Origin: Nocardia paucivorans NBRC 100373
GTDB taxonomy: Bacteria > Actinomycetota > Actinomycetes > Mycobacteriales > Mycobacteriaceae
DNA length: 64,000 nucleotides
Reading direction: 5' to 3'
Assembly (NCBI RefSeq): GCF_000308675.1
Contig: NZ_BAGE01000001.1
Span: 62,001 to 126,000, forward strand
The notes below the pieces were generated by a model. That model was not told where the DNA came from, searched no databases, and saw only the letters and a program-made list of their open reading frames with translations. Positions 8,305-18,608 of this stretch are shown in pieces. A program made the translations under genes and the position numbers. Positions within the stretch are counted from its first letter, which is position 1. The number at the start of each line of letters is the position of its first letter.

Positions 8305-8591
8305 TCCTCCACGGGGTGATGAGCAGGCGAGCGGGTATCGGTTGGCGGTGGTCCGTGCGGTGTTTCACCGTGCGCCCGGCCCGCTCCGATGTCGCACCGA
8401 CTTCGGTGACCGGTCGGCGGGCGAAAGCGGTGCGCGGTGAACGGCGTCTCGGCCATGGTGTTCGGGGCCAGGGTGTTCGGGGCCAGGGTGTTCGGGGCCA
8501 GGGTGTTCGGATCGGCGACGAGGATCACCGCCCGGCCCCGGGGCAGAGTGCCCGGGGCCGGTTCGGCGCAGGCCGCGTCCCGGTCGTCCAT
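8256..8591 (-). CDS. Uncertain open reading frame with PNTLA pentapeptide repeat
   Basis: The open frame runs further upstream to about 8900. The part drawn starts at an internal ATG (MDDRDAACAEPAPG). It has high third-position GC and an in-frame pentapeptide repeat PNTLA x3 plus PNTMA, made by the 15-bp DNA repeat. It resembles no family I know, has no ribosome site at this ATG, and its end overlaps the SDR by 49 bases on the other strand. It may be a real small protein, a relic, or a repeat artefact. Confidence 0.2.
   Translation of the reverse strand: MDDRDAACAEPAPGTLPRGRAVILVADPNTLAPNTLAPNTLAPNTMAETPFTAHRFRPPTGHRSRCDIGAGRAHGETPHGPPPTDTRSPAHHPVEDYMSAPPSIRISVPVI
8458..8510 (+). repeat. 15-bp tandem repeat, 3.5 copies
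   Basis: GTGTTCGGGGCCAGG repeats perfectly at 8458, 8473 and 8488, with a partial fourth copy to 8510. The period is a multiple of three, so a frame through it stays open on either strand. Confidence 0.95.
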
Positions 8592-8911
8592 GAAATAGAT
8601 CGTGTCGGTGGTGATGGCGGCGGCCGGACTCGCGTCCGGCGGCGGTAGCGCGGTGAGGAAGTCTTGGCGAGTCGCAATCGTCCCCTGGCGGTCTCCGTTG
8701 CGATATCGCGCGGATTGTCTGCGATTCAGCGGAGGTGTGAAACCTCCTTCGAACAGGCCGTGCGGTCGGGCCGGCCGATCGGTCACGCTCGACAACGGGC
8801 GCGAGTGTGCAGGGTCTTCATGCGGTCGTTCAACGACGAAACGGGCAGGTGAGCGGTCCGAAACCCGAAAGCCGGTGCATTTCCGGAAACATATGCCCAT
8901 TCATTGATGAG

Positions 8912-9046
8912 GTGAAGATCACACCGTCGATTTTGGTTGCGGTGGCGCTGCTGGGTTTCCCCGCGGCGGCCGGGGGGCATGGGGGAGAGTGGGCTGGCTC
9001 ACGCCCTGTTATGGCGCTGGTTAACTGTGTGCAGGTACTTCTGTAA
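8912..9046 (+). CDS. Possible small secreted peptide or 5' relic of a secreted protein
   Basis: A GTG-started 44-codon frame begins MKITPSILVAVALLGFPAAAGG, a textbook signal peptide (basic n-region, hydrophobic core, small residues before cleavage). After about 22 residues it loses any typical actinobacterial secreted-protein character and ends at TAA. GATGAG just upstream is a weak ribosome site. The following DNA has lower GC and no gene, so this may be the start of a decayed gene. Confidence 0.3.
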   Translation: MKITPSILVAVALLGFPAAAGGHGGEWAGSRPVMALVNCVQVLL

Positions 9047-9554
9047 GGCTTGTTGAAGAGACTACCCCGGTTTCTGCCCCTATAAACATACTTGCGGTCG
9101 CATTATTGCATCCGAATTCTTGCTCGACGTTGGCTTTTGCCCGAATCTGCAGGTCGTGGGGGTTCTCATGGGTGGACGGGTTGGGTCTCATGGGGTCGAT
9201 CGTGTGGCGCTCGCCGCCGTTCTCGTTGGTTATGTGTGTGACCTGGAGCTATGGAATGCAATTGCAAATGAAAGTACCGTTTTCCATTCATATGCGGCTG
9301 CTGAAAGTTTGCCACCGAGGTGAAAAGTTGTGGTTTCGAATGAGTTTGCCGGCCGGCTGCCTATACGTGTGACCTGTGTCGAAGTGGGTTGCGTGTGGGT
9401 AACGATTGTGTACAGTTGAAAGCAACGCTGGCCGCAGCTGAGCAGCGACTCGCTGCGGCCAGCGGAATTCAAATGGGGGAACCTTCACCTGGTTGCTCGA
9501 AGAGCGTTGCTGCCGCTGTTCGACCATGTTCGGCCGCGGTGTGCTCGGTGTTGT
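9047..9554. other. Low-GC interval with a strong hairpin and no recognisable gene
   Basis: The base composition is clearly less GC-rich than the rest of the window and stop codons are frequent. Short open frames have no coding pattern. At 9426-9464 there is a 13-bp perfect hairpin (CGCTGGCCGCAGC, 13-base loop, complement) without a T-tract. It may end transcription between the plus-strand SDR and the minus-strand SpoIIM-like gene. Confidence 0.6.
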
Positions 9555-10538
9555 CTACAACCCCGGTTTCGCCCCCGTAATGTTTCCGGTTTCCGGTTCC
9601 CGGGTCGCTTTTCGTCCGACCAGAAAGACGTAACCGAGGAAGGCCGCCTCGGCGAGTACCCCGAATCCGATCCGTACCGGTGTGGGCAGATCACTCGGTG
9701 TCACGAATCCCTCCAACAGGCCCGCCACCAGCAATACCGGCACCAGTCCCAGCGCGATCGTCGCGGTGGCCCGGCCCTGTCGGGCCACCGCCTCCATTCG
9801 GCTCGACCGGCCCGGATCCACCAGCGTCCAGCCGAGTTTCAATCCGGCGCCCCCGGCGAGAAACACCGCCGACAGCTCGAGGATCCCGTGCGGGAGGATG
9901 AAGCCGAAGAAGGCATCGAGACGACCTGCTTCCATCATCAATCCGGCCGTCACCCCGAGATTGAGCGCATTCATGAACAGCAGGTACACCGCGGGCAGGA
10001 TCAGTACGCCGGTGAACAGCGCAATTGCCGACACCCAGGCGTTATTGGTCCAGACCTGTGCCGCGAACGCCTCATTGGGATGTTCGGAGTAGTAGGACTC
10101 GAACCGCCCCCCGGGGGCAGTCAGGTCCGCGGTGTTCGTCGGGATGCCCAGCACCGTACGCGCCGAATCCGATTCGGCGATCCAACGGGCCAAACCGGCG
10201 GAGACCGCCAGGAATACCACCGCCACCGTCAAACCCCACGGGCCGGCGCGATACACCGCCGCCGGGAAGCGATGGGCGAAGAAGCGACCGATCTCGGTCC
10301 GGGTATCGTTTCGGCTGCCGACGATCCGACCCCGCGCCCGGGTCAGCACCGCGCTGAGACCGCTCACCAGTTCCGGTTCGGGGCTGTGTGTCTGCAATCG
10401 GGCCAACTGCTGTGAGGCACGCCGATAGAGCGTGACCAGCTCGTCGGCCTCCGCACCGGTGAGCTTGCGTTTGCGAGCCAGCGCATCCAAGCGGATCCAG
10501 GCCCCGCGATGTGCGTAGCTGTATGCATCCACGTCCAT
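9555..10538 (-). CDS. Stage II sporulation protein M (SpoIIM)-family membrane protein
   Basis: A 327-aa multi-spanning membrane protein. A cytoplasmic N-terminal helical part (to about 95) holds GAWIRLDALARKRKLTGAEADELVTLYRR, then come five or six membrane helices including the family stretch FMNALNLGVTAG and ILPHGILELSAVFLAGGAGL. The ATG at 10538 has GGGAGG upstream. It is divergent from the RDD gene (88-base gap). In actinobacteria SpoIIM and RDD genes commonly flank MoxR/DUF58 operons, as here. The organism does not sporulate like Bacillus, so the name marks only the fold. Function is unknown. Confidence 0.88.
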   Translation of the reverse strand: MDVDAYSYAHRGAWIRLDALARKRKLTGAEADELVTLYRRASQQLARLQTHSPEPELVSGLSAVLTRARGRIVGSRNDTRTEIGRFFAHRFPAAVYRAGPWGLTVAVVFLAVSAGLARWIAESDSARTVLGIPTNTADLTAPGGRFESYYSEHPNEAFAAQVWTNNAWVSAIALFTGVLILPAVYLLFMNALNLGVTAGLMMEAGRLDAFFGFILPHGILELSAVFLAGGAGLKLGWTLVDPGRSSRMEAVARQGRATATIALGLVPVLLVAGLLEGFVTPSDLPTPVRIGFGVLAEAAFLGYVFLVGRKATREPETGNITGAKPGL

Positions 10539-10626
10539 ACGGTTGCCTCCCGCTCCCGATTCGTGCGCCCGGCCGGTTCCGCCGATCCGGCGGTGGCGGC
10601 GCTGCCGTGGAAGAATGCTATTCGAC

Positions 10627-11451
10627 ATGGCTGAATTCACGACCGGCGAAGCGGTGGCGCTACAGCTACCCGTGGCCCGCATCCCGTCCCGGGCCGCCGC
10701 GTTCCTGATCGATGTCGTGGTTCAGCTGTTGCTGGGCTGGCTGTTGGCGTTCGGCGTCCTGGTGCTGTTCTCGTCCGCGGACAGGGCGTGGGTCGCTACC
10801 GCGTCGGTGCTCATGGTCGTCACGGTGCTCGTCGGGTATCCGGTGACCTGCGAAACCCTGTTGCGGGGCAGTACCCCGGGCAAACTGGTTTTCGGATTGC
10901 GGGTGGTCCGCGCCGACGGCGGACCGGTGGACTTCCGGCACACCATCACCCGTGGTCTGGCCGGTGCCATCGTGGACTTCTGGATGTTGGGCGGATTCGG
11001 CGTCATCGCGGTGATCACCTCGATGTGTTCGCCGCACGCCCGGCGGGTGGGCGATGTGCTCGCGGGCACCGTGGTCGTGTACATCCGGGAACAATTGCCA
11101 CCACCGGCCCTGGCCGTGCCGCCGCATTGGCTCACCGGCTGGTCGGCGAAACTCGACCTGGCCGCGCTGCCGGACGATCTGGCGTTGTCGATGCGACATT
11201 ATCTGACCCGGGTGCACTCTCTGACCCCGGCCGCGCAGCACGAGCTCGGTGTGGCGTTGGTGAGCGCGGTCTGCGCGCGGCTACGGGTCGCGCCCCCCGA
11301 GGGATACCCACCGGTGCAGATCCTGGGCAGCGTGATCGCGGAACGTCAGCGACGTGCGCTACCACCGCCGGTGCCGTCCACGATGCCGGTCCCCGGTGTG
11401 CTGCCGCCGGGCGTTGTAATGCCGACCCGTCCTGTGGGATTCGTCTCGTAG
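10627..11451 (+). CDS. RDD family membrane protein
   Basis: 274 aa. The RDD domain fills roughly 15-145, with the conserved Arg and Asp positions in IPSRAAAFLIDVVVQ at the first helix and GSTPGKLVFGLRVVRADG after the second, then ARRVGDVLAGTVVVY. The C-terminal 130 residues are soluble and end in a Pro-rich tail. The ATG at 10627 follows GGAAGA; an in-frame ATG at 10615 is possible. It converges on the DUF58 gene with 40 bases between stops. RDD proteins are of unknown or mixed function. Confidence 0.88.
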   Translation: MAEFTTGEAVALQLPVARIPSRAAAFLIDVVVQLLLGWLLAFGVLVLFSSADRAWVATASVLMVVTVLVGYPVTCETLLRGSTPGKLVFGLRVVRADGGPVDFRHTITRGLAGAIVDFWMLGGFGVIAVITSMCSPHARRVGDVLAGTVVVYIREQLPPPALAVPPHWLTGWSAKLDLAALPDDLALSMRHYLTRVHSLTPAAQHELGVALVSAVCARLRVAPPEGYPPVQILGSVIAERQRRALPPPVPSTMPVPGVLPPGVVMPTRPVGFVS

Positions 11452-11491
11452 GCGGCGTTCGTCGTGATCCGGCGGCCGTGAAAGCGTCGAG

Positions 11492-12789
11492 CTACACGGC
11501 GCCGGATCGTTTGAGTTCCAGATATTCGTCGGCCAGGACCTCGGGCAGTCGTTCCGGCGTCGCGGCGACCACGGATACCCCCATCCGGCGCAGCGATTCC
11601 TGAACCAATGCCTGTTCGGCGAGTCGGGTTTCGGCGGCGGCCGCGCGGTAGATGGCGTCGAGATCGGTGCGGTCGTCGGCCGCGGCGGCGATCTCGGGAT
11701 CGGTGACCGAGACGATCAGCACCCGATGCCGACGGGCCGGCATCGGAAGCACAGGCACCAGGTTCTCCGCGGCCGCGACGCCGTCGAGGCCGGTGAACCA
11801 GACGAGCAGACCGCGCCTGCGGGACCGGTGCACGGCCTCCCGCACCAGGCCGCCGGTATCGGTATCGACCAGGGCAGGTGTGACACCGGCGAGGGCGTGC
11901 ATCAGTTTCGGCTGCAGTCCCCGGCCGTTCTCGGCGCTTACTTCGCACCGGACACGGCGGTCGTAGGCGAGCAGGCCGACCGTATCGCCGGCCGCGGCGG
12001 CGAGCCCACCGAGCAGGAGGGCGGCCTCGATCGCGGCGTCCAGTCGGGTGCCGTCGCCGACGCGGGCCGCGCTGATCCGGCCGGTGTCCAGCAGCATCAG
12101 CACATGGCGGTTGCGTTCCGGCCGCCATGTGCGCACCAACACATCGGCGGCCCGAGCGGTGGCACGCCAGTCGATGGCGCGGACATCGTCGCCCGGAACG
12201 TATTCCCGGAACGAATCGAATTCGGTACCCTGCCCGCGCAGAGTGGATCGATTACGGCCTTCGAGGAGCTGCAACTGTTTCGCCTTCGACACGAGCAGTC
12301 GCTCGCTGCGAAACGGCGGCAGTGCCCGAACCCGTGTGTCGACCGTCTGTCGGGTCTGTCGGCCGGCCATCCCCAGTGGACCCAACAGCCGCAGGGTGAT
12401 CGGACCCGCCGCGCGGTCTCCACGATGGGTGGGGGTAAGCGTCGTGCGCAGGCGGGTGCGGGTGCCGGGTGCGAGATCGATCCGGTGTTCGCGGTGGGCC
12501 GGGCGGGTGCTGTACGGCCAGTCGTCCCACAGCAGTCCGCGAATGTGCCGGTCACCGATATTCGTCACCACCAACTCGCTATCGATACTGCGACCCAGCC
12601 GCACCACCGATAGCGGTGTCCGTTCCAGGAGCAGGTCGTCGGCACGACCCATCAGGGCGAGGTCGATCATCATCAACGTGAAGATGGTCAGGCTCGTCAA
12701 GGCGACACCGAGCCACGACGGCACCGCGAAGGTGACCAATACGGCCCCCACTGCCGCCGCGGCGACCAACCGACCCGTGACGACCATGA

Positions 12790-12793
<4 letters not shown>
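11492..12793 (-). CDS. DUF58 domain-containing protein (vWA-like partner of MoxR)
   Basis: 433 aa. Two N-terminal membrane helices (about 5-50) precede a beta-rich region and the DUF58 signature FDSFREYVPGDDVRAIDWRATARA near residue 200. A vWA-type domain with MLLDTGRISAA follows. DUF58 proteins pair with MoxR ATPases in assembling or activating other proteins; the target is not known here. The GTG start overlaps the moxR stop (GTGA), showing coupling. A second start, ATG at 12787, is possible. Confidence 0.9.
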
Positions 12794-13775
<982 letters not shown>

Positions 13776-13779
<4 letters not shown>

Positions 13780-14831
13780 CCGATCTCCGCTTCGATCCAT
13801 TCGAGTTGGGCGGCAATCAGTTCCACGGTGGATGCGTCGGGAACCGGGCCGTAGAGAGCAGTGCCGATCAGCCGTGGATCGGCGTTGATACGTGTGGCGA
13901 TCGCGGCGATCAGCGCATCCGGGGTATCGCCCGCGCCGGTGCCGAGCGCGCGCCGGACGCGGCGCACGGTGGCGGCGCGAAGGACGGCCGCGATGTGTTC
14001 GTGGTCGCCGGACCGGCGGTAGAGCCCGGCCTGGCCGGTGAGCAGCTCATCGGCCGCGACCTCCACCGGGCGTGGTTCGCCGACCAACGCCCCGCGGCGT
14101 CGAGCCCGCCACCAGGCCAGGAGTCCGATGACGATGAGAAATTGCAAACCGCCGAAGGCCACCGGGGCCGGTAACCGGCCGAAGACGGAATCGGAGCCCA
14201 CGAGCCCGGGTGGTGCGGTGTCGCCATCTCGAGGCTGTCGGGTCGGTGGTGGCGGTGCGTCGGGAGCCGACGAGGTGGGCGGTGCGCCGCACGAGTGCAG
14301 TACGGCCCACAACAGCACGACGAGGAGAACCGAAGCCACCAGTGTGATCCAGAACCGATGGTCCCGGAGCAGTGTCGGCAGGGATAGGGACCGGTGAGCG
14401 CGGTTCTTCCTTTCCCCGGCGTCCACCTCGACAGGTTCGGGGGCGGGCGGAGGCGCCGCGGCGGAAAAGATATCGACGGTCGACAACCGGTGGTACTCGT
14501 CTTCGCCGGCGGGTCGGCCGCCGTAGACGACCTCGTCGAAACCCCGGGCGGTGGGTGACAACTCGGTGGATTGCGGCGACGGTAGGGTTCCGGCCGCCTC
14601 GTGGGCGGTTTCGTGGGCGGTTCGGGATCGGCGCACCTTCAGGACGCCGTGCTGCTCCATACCGCGCAGCATCGCGCGGAATCGTTCCCGCAACGCGGTG
14701 TCGAAATCCTGGCGTGCGGCCGCCGCTTCCGCTGCCGCACGGTGGGCTTCGGCGGACTCCAGATGCGGTATGTCGGGTGCGGGAGGCGGCCGGTAGGGGT
14801 CTGACGGTGGTTGATGCATGGGGATCAACAT
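13776..14831 (-). CDS. DUF4129 domain-containing membrane protein
   Basis: 351 aa. A soluble N-terminal part contains HRAAAEAAAARQDFDTALRERFRAMLRGMEQHGVL, the helical segment typical of DUF4129 proteins. One membrane helix is at about 177-197 and a second lies near 250. A C-terminal globular region of about 100 residues follows. The ATG at 14831 is preceded by GGAGGG and overlaps the upstream stop by seven bases. In MoxR operons the DUF4129 protein is a likely partner at the membrane; its role is unknown. Confidence 0.8.
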
Positions 14832-15799
14832 CGCCCTCCGAACGGTTCGGCGGCCGGGAAGCCGGTCGGACCGGGTTCGCCCACGTCGGTTGGTCGGCCA
14901 CCGGGCGAAAAGCCGGGAACCCGGATGTCCAAACCTTCTCTCCGGCAGCGTGAATCGATGTAGCAAACCACTCGCCCGGCCGCCTCCACGATTTCGCCGA
15001 AGGCGACGAGCAACAGCGCGGCCGAGGAGAGCAGTGCGGTGAACGCCCAGCGGTGGGTGCCGGAGATATCGCTGATGAACCAGGGAATCGCCAGCAGCGG
15101 GATCGTCAGCAACCCGAGCAGTAGGCGTTGACAGATCCACAGGCTCGTTCGGGCCCACAGCACATCCCGGTCCAGTAGGTGCGCGCGATCCATCGCGGCT
15201 CGGCCGGGCAACCCCTCCGCCATGATGATCGGCACCGCTATGAATCGCTTCGCGCGCAACCATCCCAGCCAGACCAGTCCGAGTGGACCGATGAACGCCA
15301 GCGGAATGCCGATGAGCAGGACACCCACCCCCACCAGGGTGAACAGTGTCTGAAACAGCAGTAGTGGCCGCCATCGCGTGCCGAATCGTGTCACTGCGGT
15401 CCGCCAACCGATCGGTTCGGCGAAGACCCGCGCCAGTCCGATGGCGGTACACACCCCGCGGAGGACGAAGCGGAGCAGCCAGGCGGCGCATATCGTCGTC
15501 AGAATCGCCGCGAGGGCGGTGCCGGCGTCCGAGCCGTCGGTCAGCCAGGACACCGCGCCGGTGACTCCCACCACTGCCACCTCACCGACCACCAACAGGA
15601 TGCCCGCGAAGCCGGCCAGCCGGCCGATATCGGGTTGGACGAGGGCGAACGGAAGGTCCAGTAGCTCGCGGAAGGTCAGGGGGCGGATCGGCACCGTCAT
15701 GTCGTGGGGTAGCGATTGCGAATCCGTTCCCGCCCCGACGGCGCCGTCCGTGTCGGCGGCCGGCAGCACGCGGCCGAGTCTAGTGGGTGCGGCCACCAT
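14825..15799 (-). CDS. Polytopic membrane protein of the MoxR cluster
   Basis: 324 aa with about six hydrophobic helices between residues 60 and 290, arranged like the glycerophosphoryl diester phosphodiesterase membrane-domain proteins often found with MoxR/DUF58. No catalytic motif is visible. The N-terminal 33 residues before MTVPIRPLTFRELLD look non-conserved, so the true start may be the ATG at 15700. It overlaps the DUF4129 gene by seven bases and clearly shares its transcript. Confidence 0.72.
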   Translation of the reverse strand: MVAAPTRLGRVLPAADTDGAVGAGTDSQSLPHDMTVPIRPLTFRELLDLPFALVQPDIGRLAGFAGILLVVGEVAVVGVTGAVSWLTDGSDAGTALAAILTTICAAWLLRFVLRGVCTAIGLARVFAEPIGWRTAVTRFGTRWRPLLLFQTLFTLVGVGVLLIGIPLAFIGPLGLVWLGWLRAKRFIAVPIIMAEGLPGRAAMDRAHLLDRDVLWARTSLWICQRLLLGLLTIPLLAIPWFISDISGTHRWAFTALLSSAALLLVAFGEIVEAAGRVVCYIDSRCRREGLDIRVPGFSPGGRPTDVGEPGPTGFPAAEPFGGRC

Positions 15800-15852
15800 C
15801 GGCCCGTCGACGGTTTCGCCGCTCCTGGTGTCGGTGGGTGAAATGGCCGGGG

Positions 15853-17604
15853 TCAGTGGCCGGGAGGCAGTTGTGGCGGGTTCGGTCGCTTCGACAGTGC
15901 GGTGGCGTGCGGTGCCGAGAGCTCGTCGGGGTCGACGACATCCGGTTCGCCCGTGAGCGGGGAAGTGGGCACGGCGACCGTTTCCGCGTCGGGGTAGGTG
16001 ATATCGACGACCGAGGCCGAGAGTTGCCGGTCGGTGCCGGATTCGGGGGAAGACGACGGGACCGGACCGGTGGTGGTGTTCATGGTGACCGCCCGGGTCC
16101 GGCGCAGGGTGAAGGTGATCTCTTCGGCTTCTTCCAGGACCTGTCGGGCGGTGCGCAGCGGCCGACTCGCGGTATCGATGGCCGAGGTGACGAACGACGG
16201 GACCAATGGGCGGATCAGGCGAACCGCGGTATCGCTGAACGGAACGATGCCGATCAGCGGCAGCTCCAGGCCATCCGAGCCGGCCGGCGGTGCCGTCCGC
16301 ACGTCGGGGAGGCGGTCGGAGCGCGGGTCGACGGCTGCCGGGGCTTCGGCCGGGTCGCCGGGGCGATGGTGGGGCTCGGCGTTCGCGTCGTCGGGTGCGA
16401 GGTCGCCGACAGGTAGGGCGCGGTCGCGGGTGGTTACTTCTCGCCCGACCTGTTCGGGGGTGCGGCGCGGTGATTCGGTGACCCCGATCTCCAGGCCGCC
16501 GATGGCGGCGATGATGCGAGTCCGCTGCTGTTCCCGGGCAATGGCGGTATCGGCCTCGGCGGCCAGCCGGGTTTCGGCCAGTTGCTGTTCCGCGCGCAGG
16601 GTTTCGGCTTCGGCCCGGAGTTGGGCCTGTTTCTCGGCGATCGCCGCATCCGCGGCGCGTTCGGCCCGGTCACGCACCGCGGCGGCGGCTCGACGCCGCT
16701 CCTGGGTGGTCTCACCGCGCCACCATCGCAGGACGAGTGGCAACAGGGCGAACAGTACGAAGGCAATGGTGCCGAGCAGCCGCAGGATGAACGCGCTCGG
16801 CGTCGAGACGGTGTGGTCGTGCATGGCCGCCCAGCGGGCGCCGAAGCCGCGGTCGGCGGTGGCGATCGCGGTGGCCTCGGCCTCGTCCAGGGCGCCGCGG
16901 GCGTCGGCTATCCGCTGGTCCAGCGGGGTGATTCGCGTTCGGGCGTCCCGTAGCCGGGCGCGGGCGTCGTCGAGCATGGTTTCGGCCGTTCGGGCCTCCG
17001 GTCCGCGCCCGGGTACCCCGGTGATCTTGGTCTGCGGGCACTGTGGGGTCGGGTGGTATTCGCATCGGGCGATGATCAGAGCTTCGTCGAGCGCGGTCTC
17101 GGCCTCGGTGAGGGTCCGGTCGAGTGCGGCGCGGTCGGCAACGGCGCGGTCCAGTCGGGTGTGGGCGAGACGTACTTCCGGTGTGGCCGCGGCGGAGGTC
17201 GCGGCCCGTTCGTCGAGCAGCCGATCGATCGTGCCGTCGAACAGCACCGTGGCGGCGAGTTCGGCGAGCAGGATTCCCATCAACGCCGCCACCGTGATCC
17301 GTCCTACCACCGCCCGACGGTTCGGTGTGCCGGCGGGTAGATCGGGACGTCCGGTTTGTTCGGCCCCGGCCAGGGTGCGCCCGATCAGTCCGGTGACGAA
17401 TCCCACCACCACCGCGACCGCGATGGCGGCAGGTAGCGGCCATCCATCGGAGAGACCCAATGCCGTCATGGCGATTCCGGCGGCGACCAGCGCGAAGACC
17501 GTAACGCTCGCACCGGTGACGAGGTATCCGGTACGTTCGTACCCATCGGCCGGCTCGGCCGGTTGGCCTCCGCCGAGCCAGACGAACATGCCGGCGACGG
17601 TCAT
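15853..17604 (-). CDS. DUF4407-like membrane protein with long coiled coil
   Basis: 583 aa. Three hydrophobic segments (about 25-75 and 100-125) precede a long helical region of about 150 residues rich in Ala/Arg/Glu (DRAVADRAALDRTL, RLRDARTRITPLDQRIADAR). A fourth membrane helix (FILRLLGTIAFVLFALLPLVL) and a second charged coiled coil with EKQAQLRAEAETLRAEQQ follow. The last 200 residues are acidic and disordered. This topology is that of DUF4407 proteins. Function is unknown. It probably heads the MoxR operon (53-base gap). The start is uncertain because no clear ribosome site precedes the ATG. Confidence 0.7.
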   Translation of the reverse strand: MTVAGMFVWLGGGQPAEPADGYERTGYLVTGASVTVFALVAAGIAMTALGLSDGWPLPAAIAVAVVVGFVTGLIGRTLAGAEQTGRPDLPAGTPNRRAVVGRITVAALMGILLAELAATVLFDGTIDRLLDERAATSAAATPEVRLAHTRLDRAVADRAALDRTLTEAETALDEALIIARCEYHPTPQCPQTKITGVPGRGPEARTAETMLDDARARLRDARTRITPLDQRIADARGALDEAEATAIATADRGFGARWAAMHDHTVSTPSAFILRLLGTIAFVLFALLPLVLRWWRGETTQERRRAAAAVRDRAERAADAAIAEKQAQLRAEAETLRAEQQLAETRLAAEADTAIAREQQRTRIIAAIGGLEIGVTESPRRTPEQVGREVTTRDRALPVGDLAPDDANAEPHHRPGDPAEAPAAVDPRSDRLPDVRTAPPAGSDGLELPLIGIVPFSDTAVRLIRPLVPSFVTSAIDTASRPLRTARQVLEEAEEITFTLRRTRAVTMNTTTGPVPSSSPESGTDRQLSASVVDITYPDAETVAVPTSPLTGEPDVVDPDELSAPHATALSKRPNPPQLPPGH

Positions 17605-18608
17605 GGGAGCCACATCCTCTACGTCTCCTCCACGTCCCAGAGCTCTTGGGTACGGACCAGTTCGCCGCCACACGTGTCGTCCGTGGGTATGCGCCGTCGG
17701 TCCGAATCCCGGGCGGACGTGGGCCGAACTGTCACTGGTTCGTTGTTTCAGCGTGACAGGCTCCGCGCGATATACCGAGTACGAACAAGCGTCTGTGTCC
17801 GGTGTCACAGAGGTGAGATCGAACTCTTTCTCGCGGCCGTGTGGGCCGCCGATGCCGGGTGGATCCGGGGGTGTCAATGGGGGCGAAAAGTGTGTCCGAT
17901 TCCACTATGGGGCGGTTTGCTGAATGTGTGCCGGCTCTCGGAATTTCTAAAACAGGCCGGACGGTCGGATCATGTTACGCGCTTGTCACGCTGCTGTTGC
18001 GGACATCTCTTTCCGGCGGAGGACAGTTAGCCGCGCGCGGATGTGTTTGCCTGGTTCCATCGCCGGGAATTCATCTTCGACGCAGGTGAGCGAGGGTCCG
18101 AGGTCGCAACGGGGCGACCTGGGAACGGCCGCGATCGGTGGATCATCGCTGTTCGGAACGACCGATCGAGTTCGATCCGGGCCCGCTCGCTGCTTTACAC
18201 TGAATAACACGCATATGTGGAGGATCGGATGAAGAAGCCCAGCTAGTTCTTTTTCTTAGGGGAACCTTGGTTGGTTGGGCCCCGGACCTGACTTATCGTT
18301 TGCTCTTACGTCGAACAGGAAATGTCCGGCGAGGAGCGCACGCTCGGACAACCCACTGCGGGGACCCGAGCCGAGCGGGTGAACCCCGCTCGCCGATAGG
18401 GATACATAGGCGTTTTGTTACCCCGAGACCCGCGGCACATGCGGGTGGACAACTTCAGACGTGACTGCACGCCGAAGACCATCAGCGCGGCTGGTTTCCG
18501 GAACGTACGGACGCGGTCGGAGACGAAAGCGTTCGACAGCTCAGGCGTTCGACGGGCCATCCGATGGGCCGTACCACGTCGAATGTCGACTTTCTCGAAG
18601 GCAGAGGC
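17605..18608. other. Long leader/intergenic region upstream of gltB
   Basis: One kilobase without a normal gene. The left half (to about 18,170) is the divergent promoter side of the DUF4407 gene and shows nothing recognisable. The right half contains a possible -10 (TACACT, 18196), a five-codon reading frame with a strong ribosome site (18229-18246), then two hairpins: GTCCG/CGGAC at 18324-18349, and the nested GCGGGG-ACCCG / CGGGT-CCCCGC structure at 18358-18389. It reads like a structured 5' leader of about 380 nt. Confidence 0.5.
18229..18246 (+). CDS. Candidate leader pentapeptide MKKPS
   Basis: ATGAAGAAGCCCAGCTAG is preceded by GGAGG with a five-base spacer, a better ribosome site than most genes in this window have. 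It is followed by a pyrimidine-rich run. Position and size fit a leader or upstream reading frame. That it is translated, and that it affects gltB 360 bases downstream, are inferences. Confidence 0.35.
   Translation: MKKPS

Noticed and set aside
9106..9372. 88-codon plus-strand frame in the low-GC region
   Set aside because: No ribosome site, odd residue composition and no signal of coding periodicity; kept only as gene-poor DNA.
18358..18430. c-di-AMP (ydaO) riboswitch upstream of gltB
   Set aside because: Short matches (GGGGACC, GGGTGAA, ATAGGG) occur in order, but the conserved 3' half and the pseudoknot sequence are not found, and the expected neighbour type is different.
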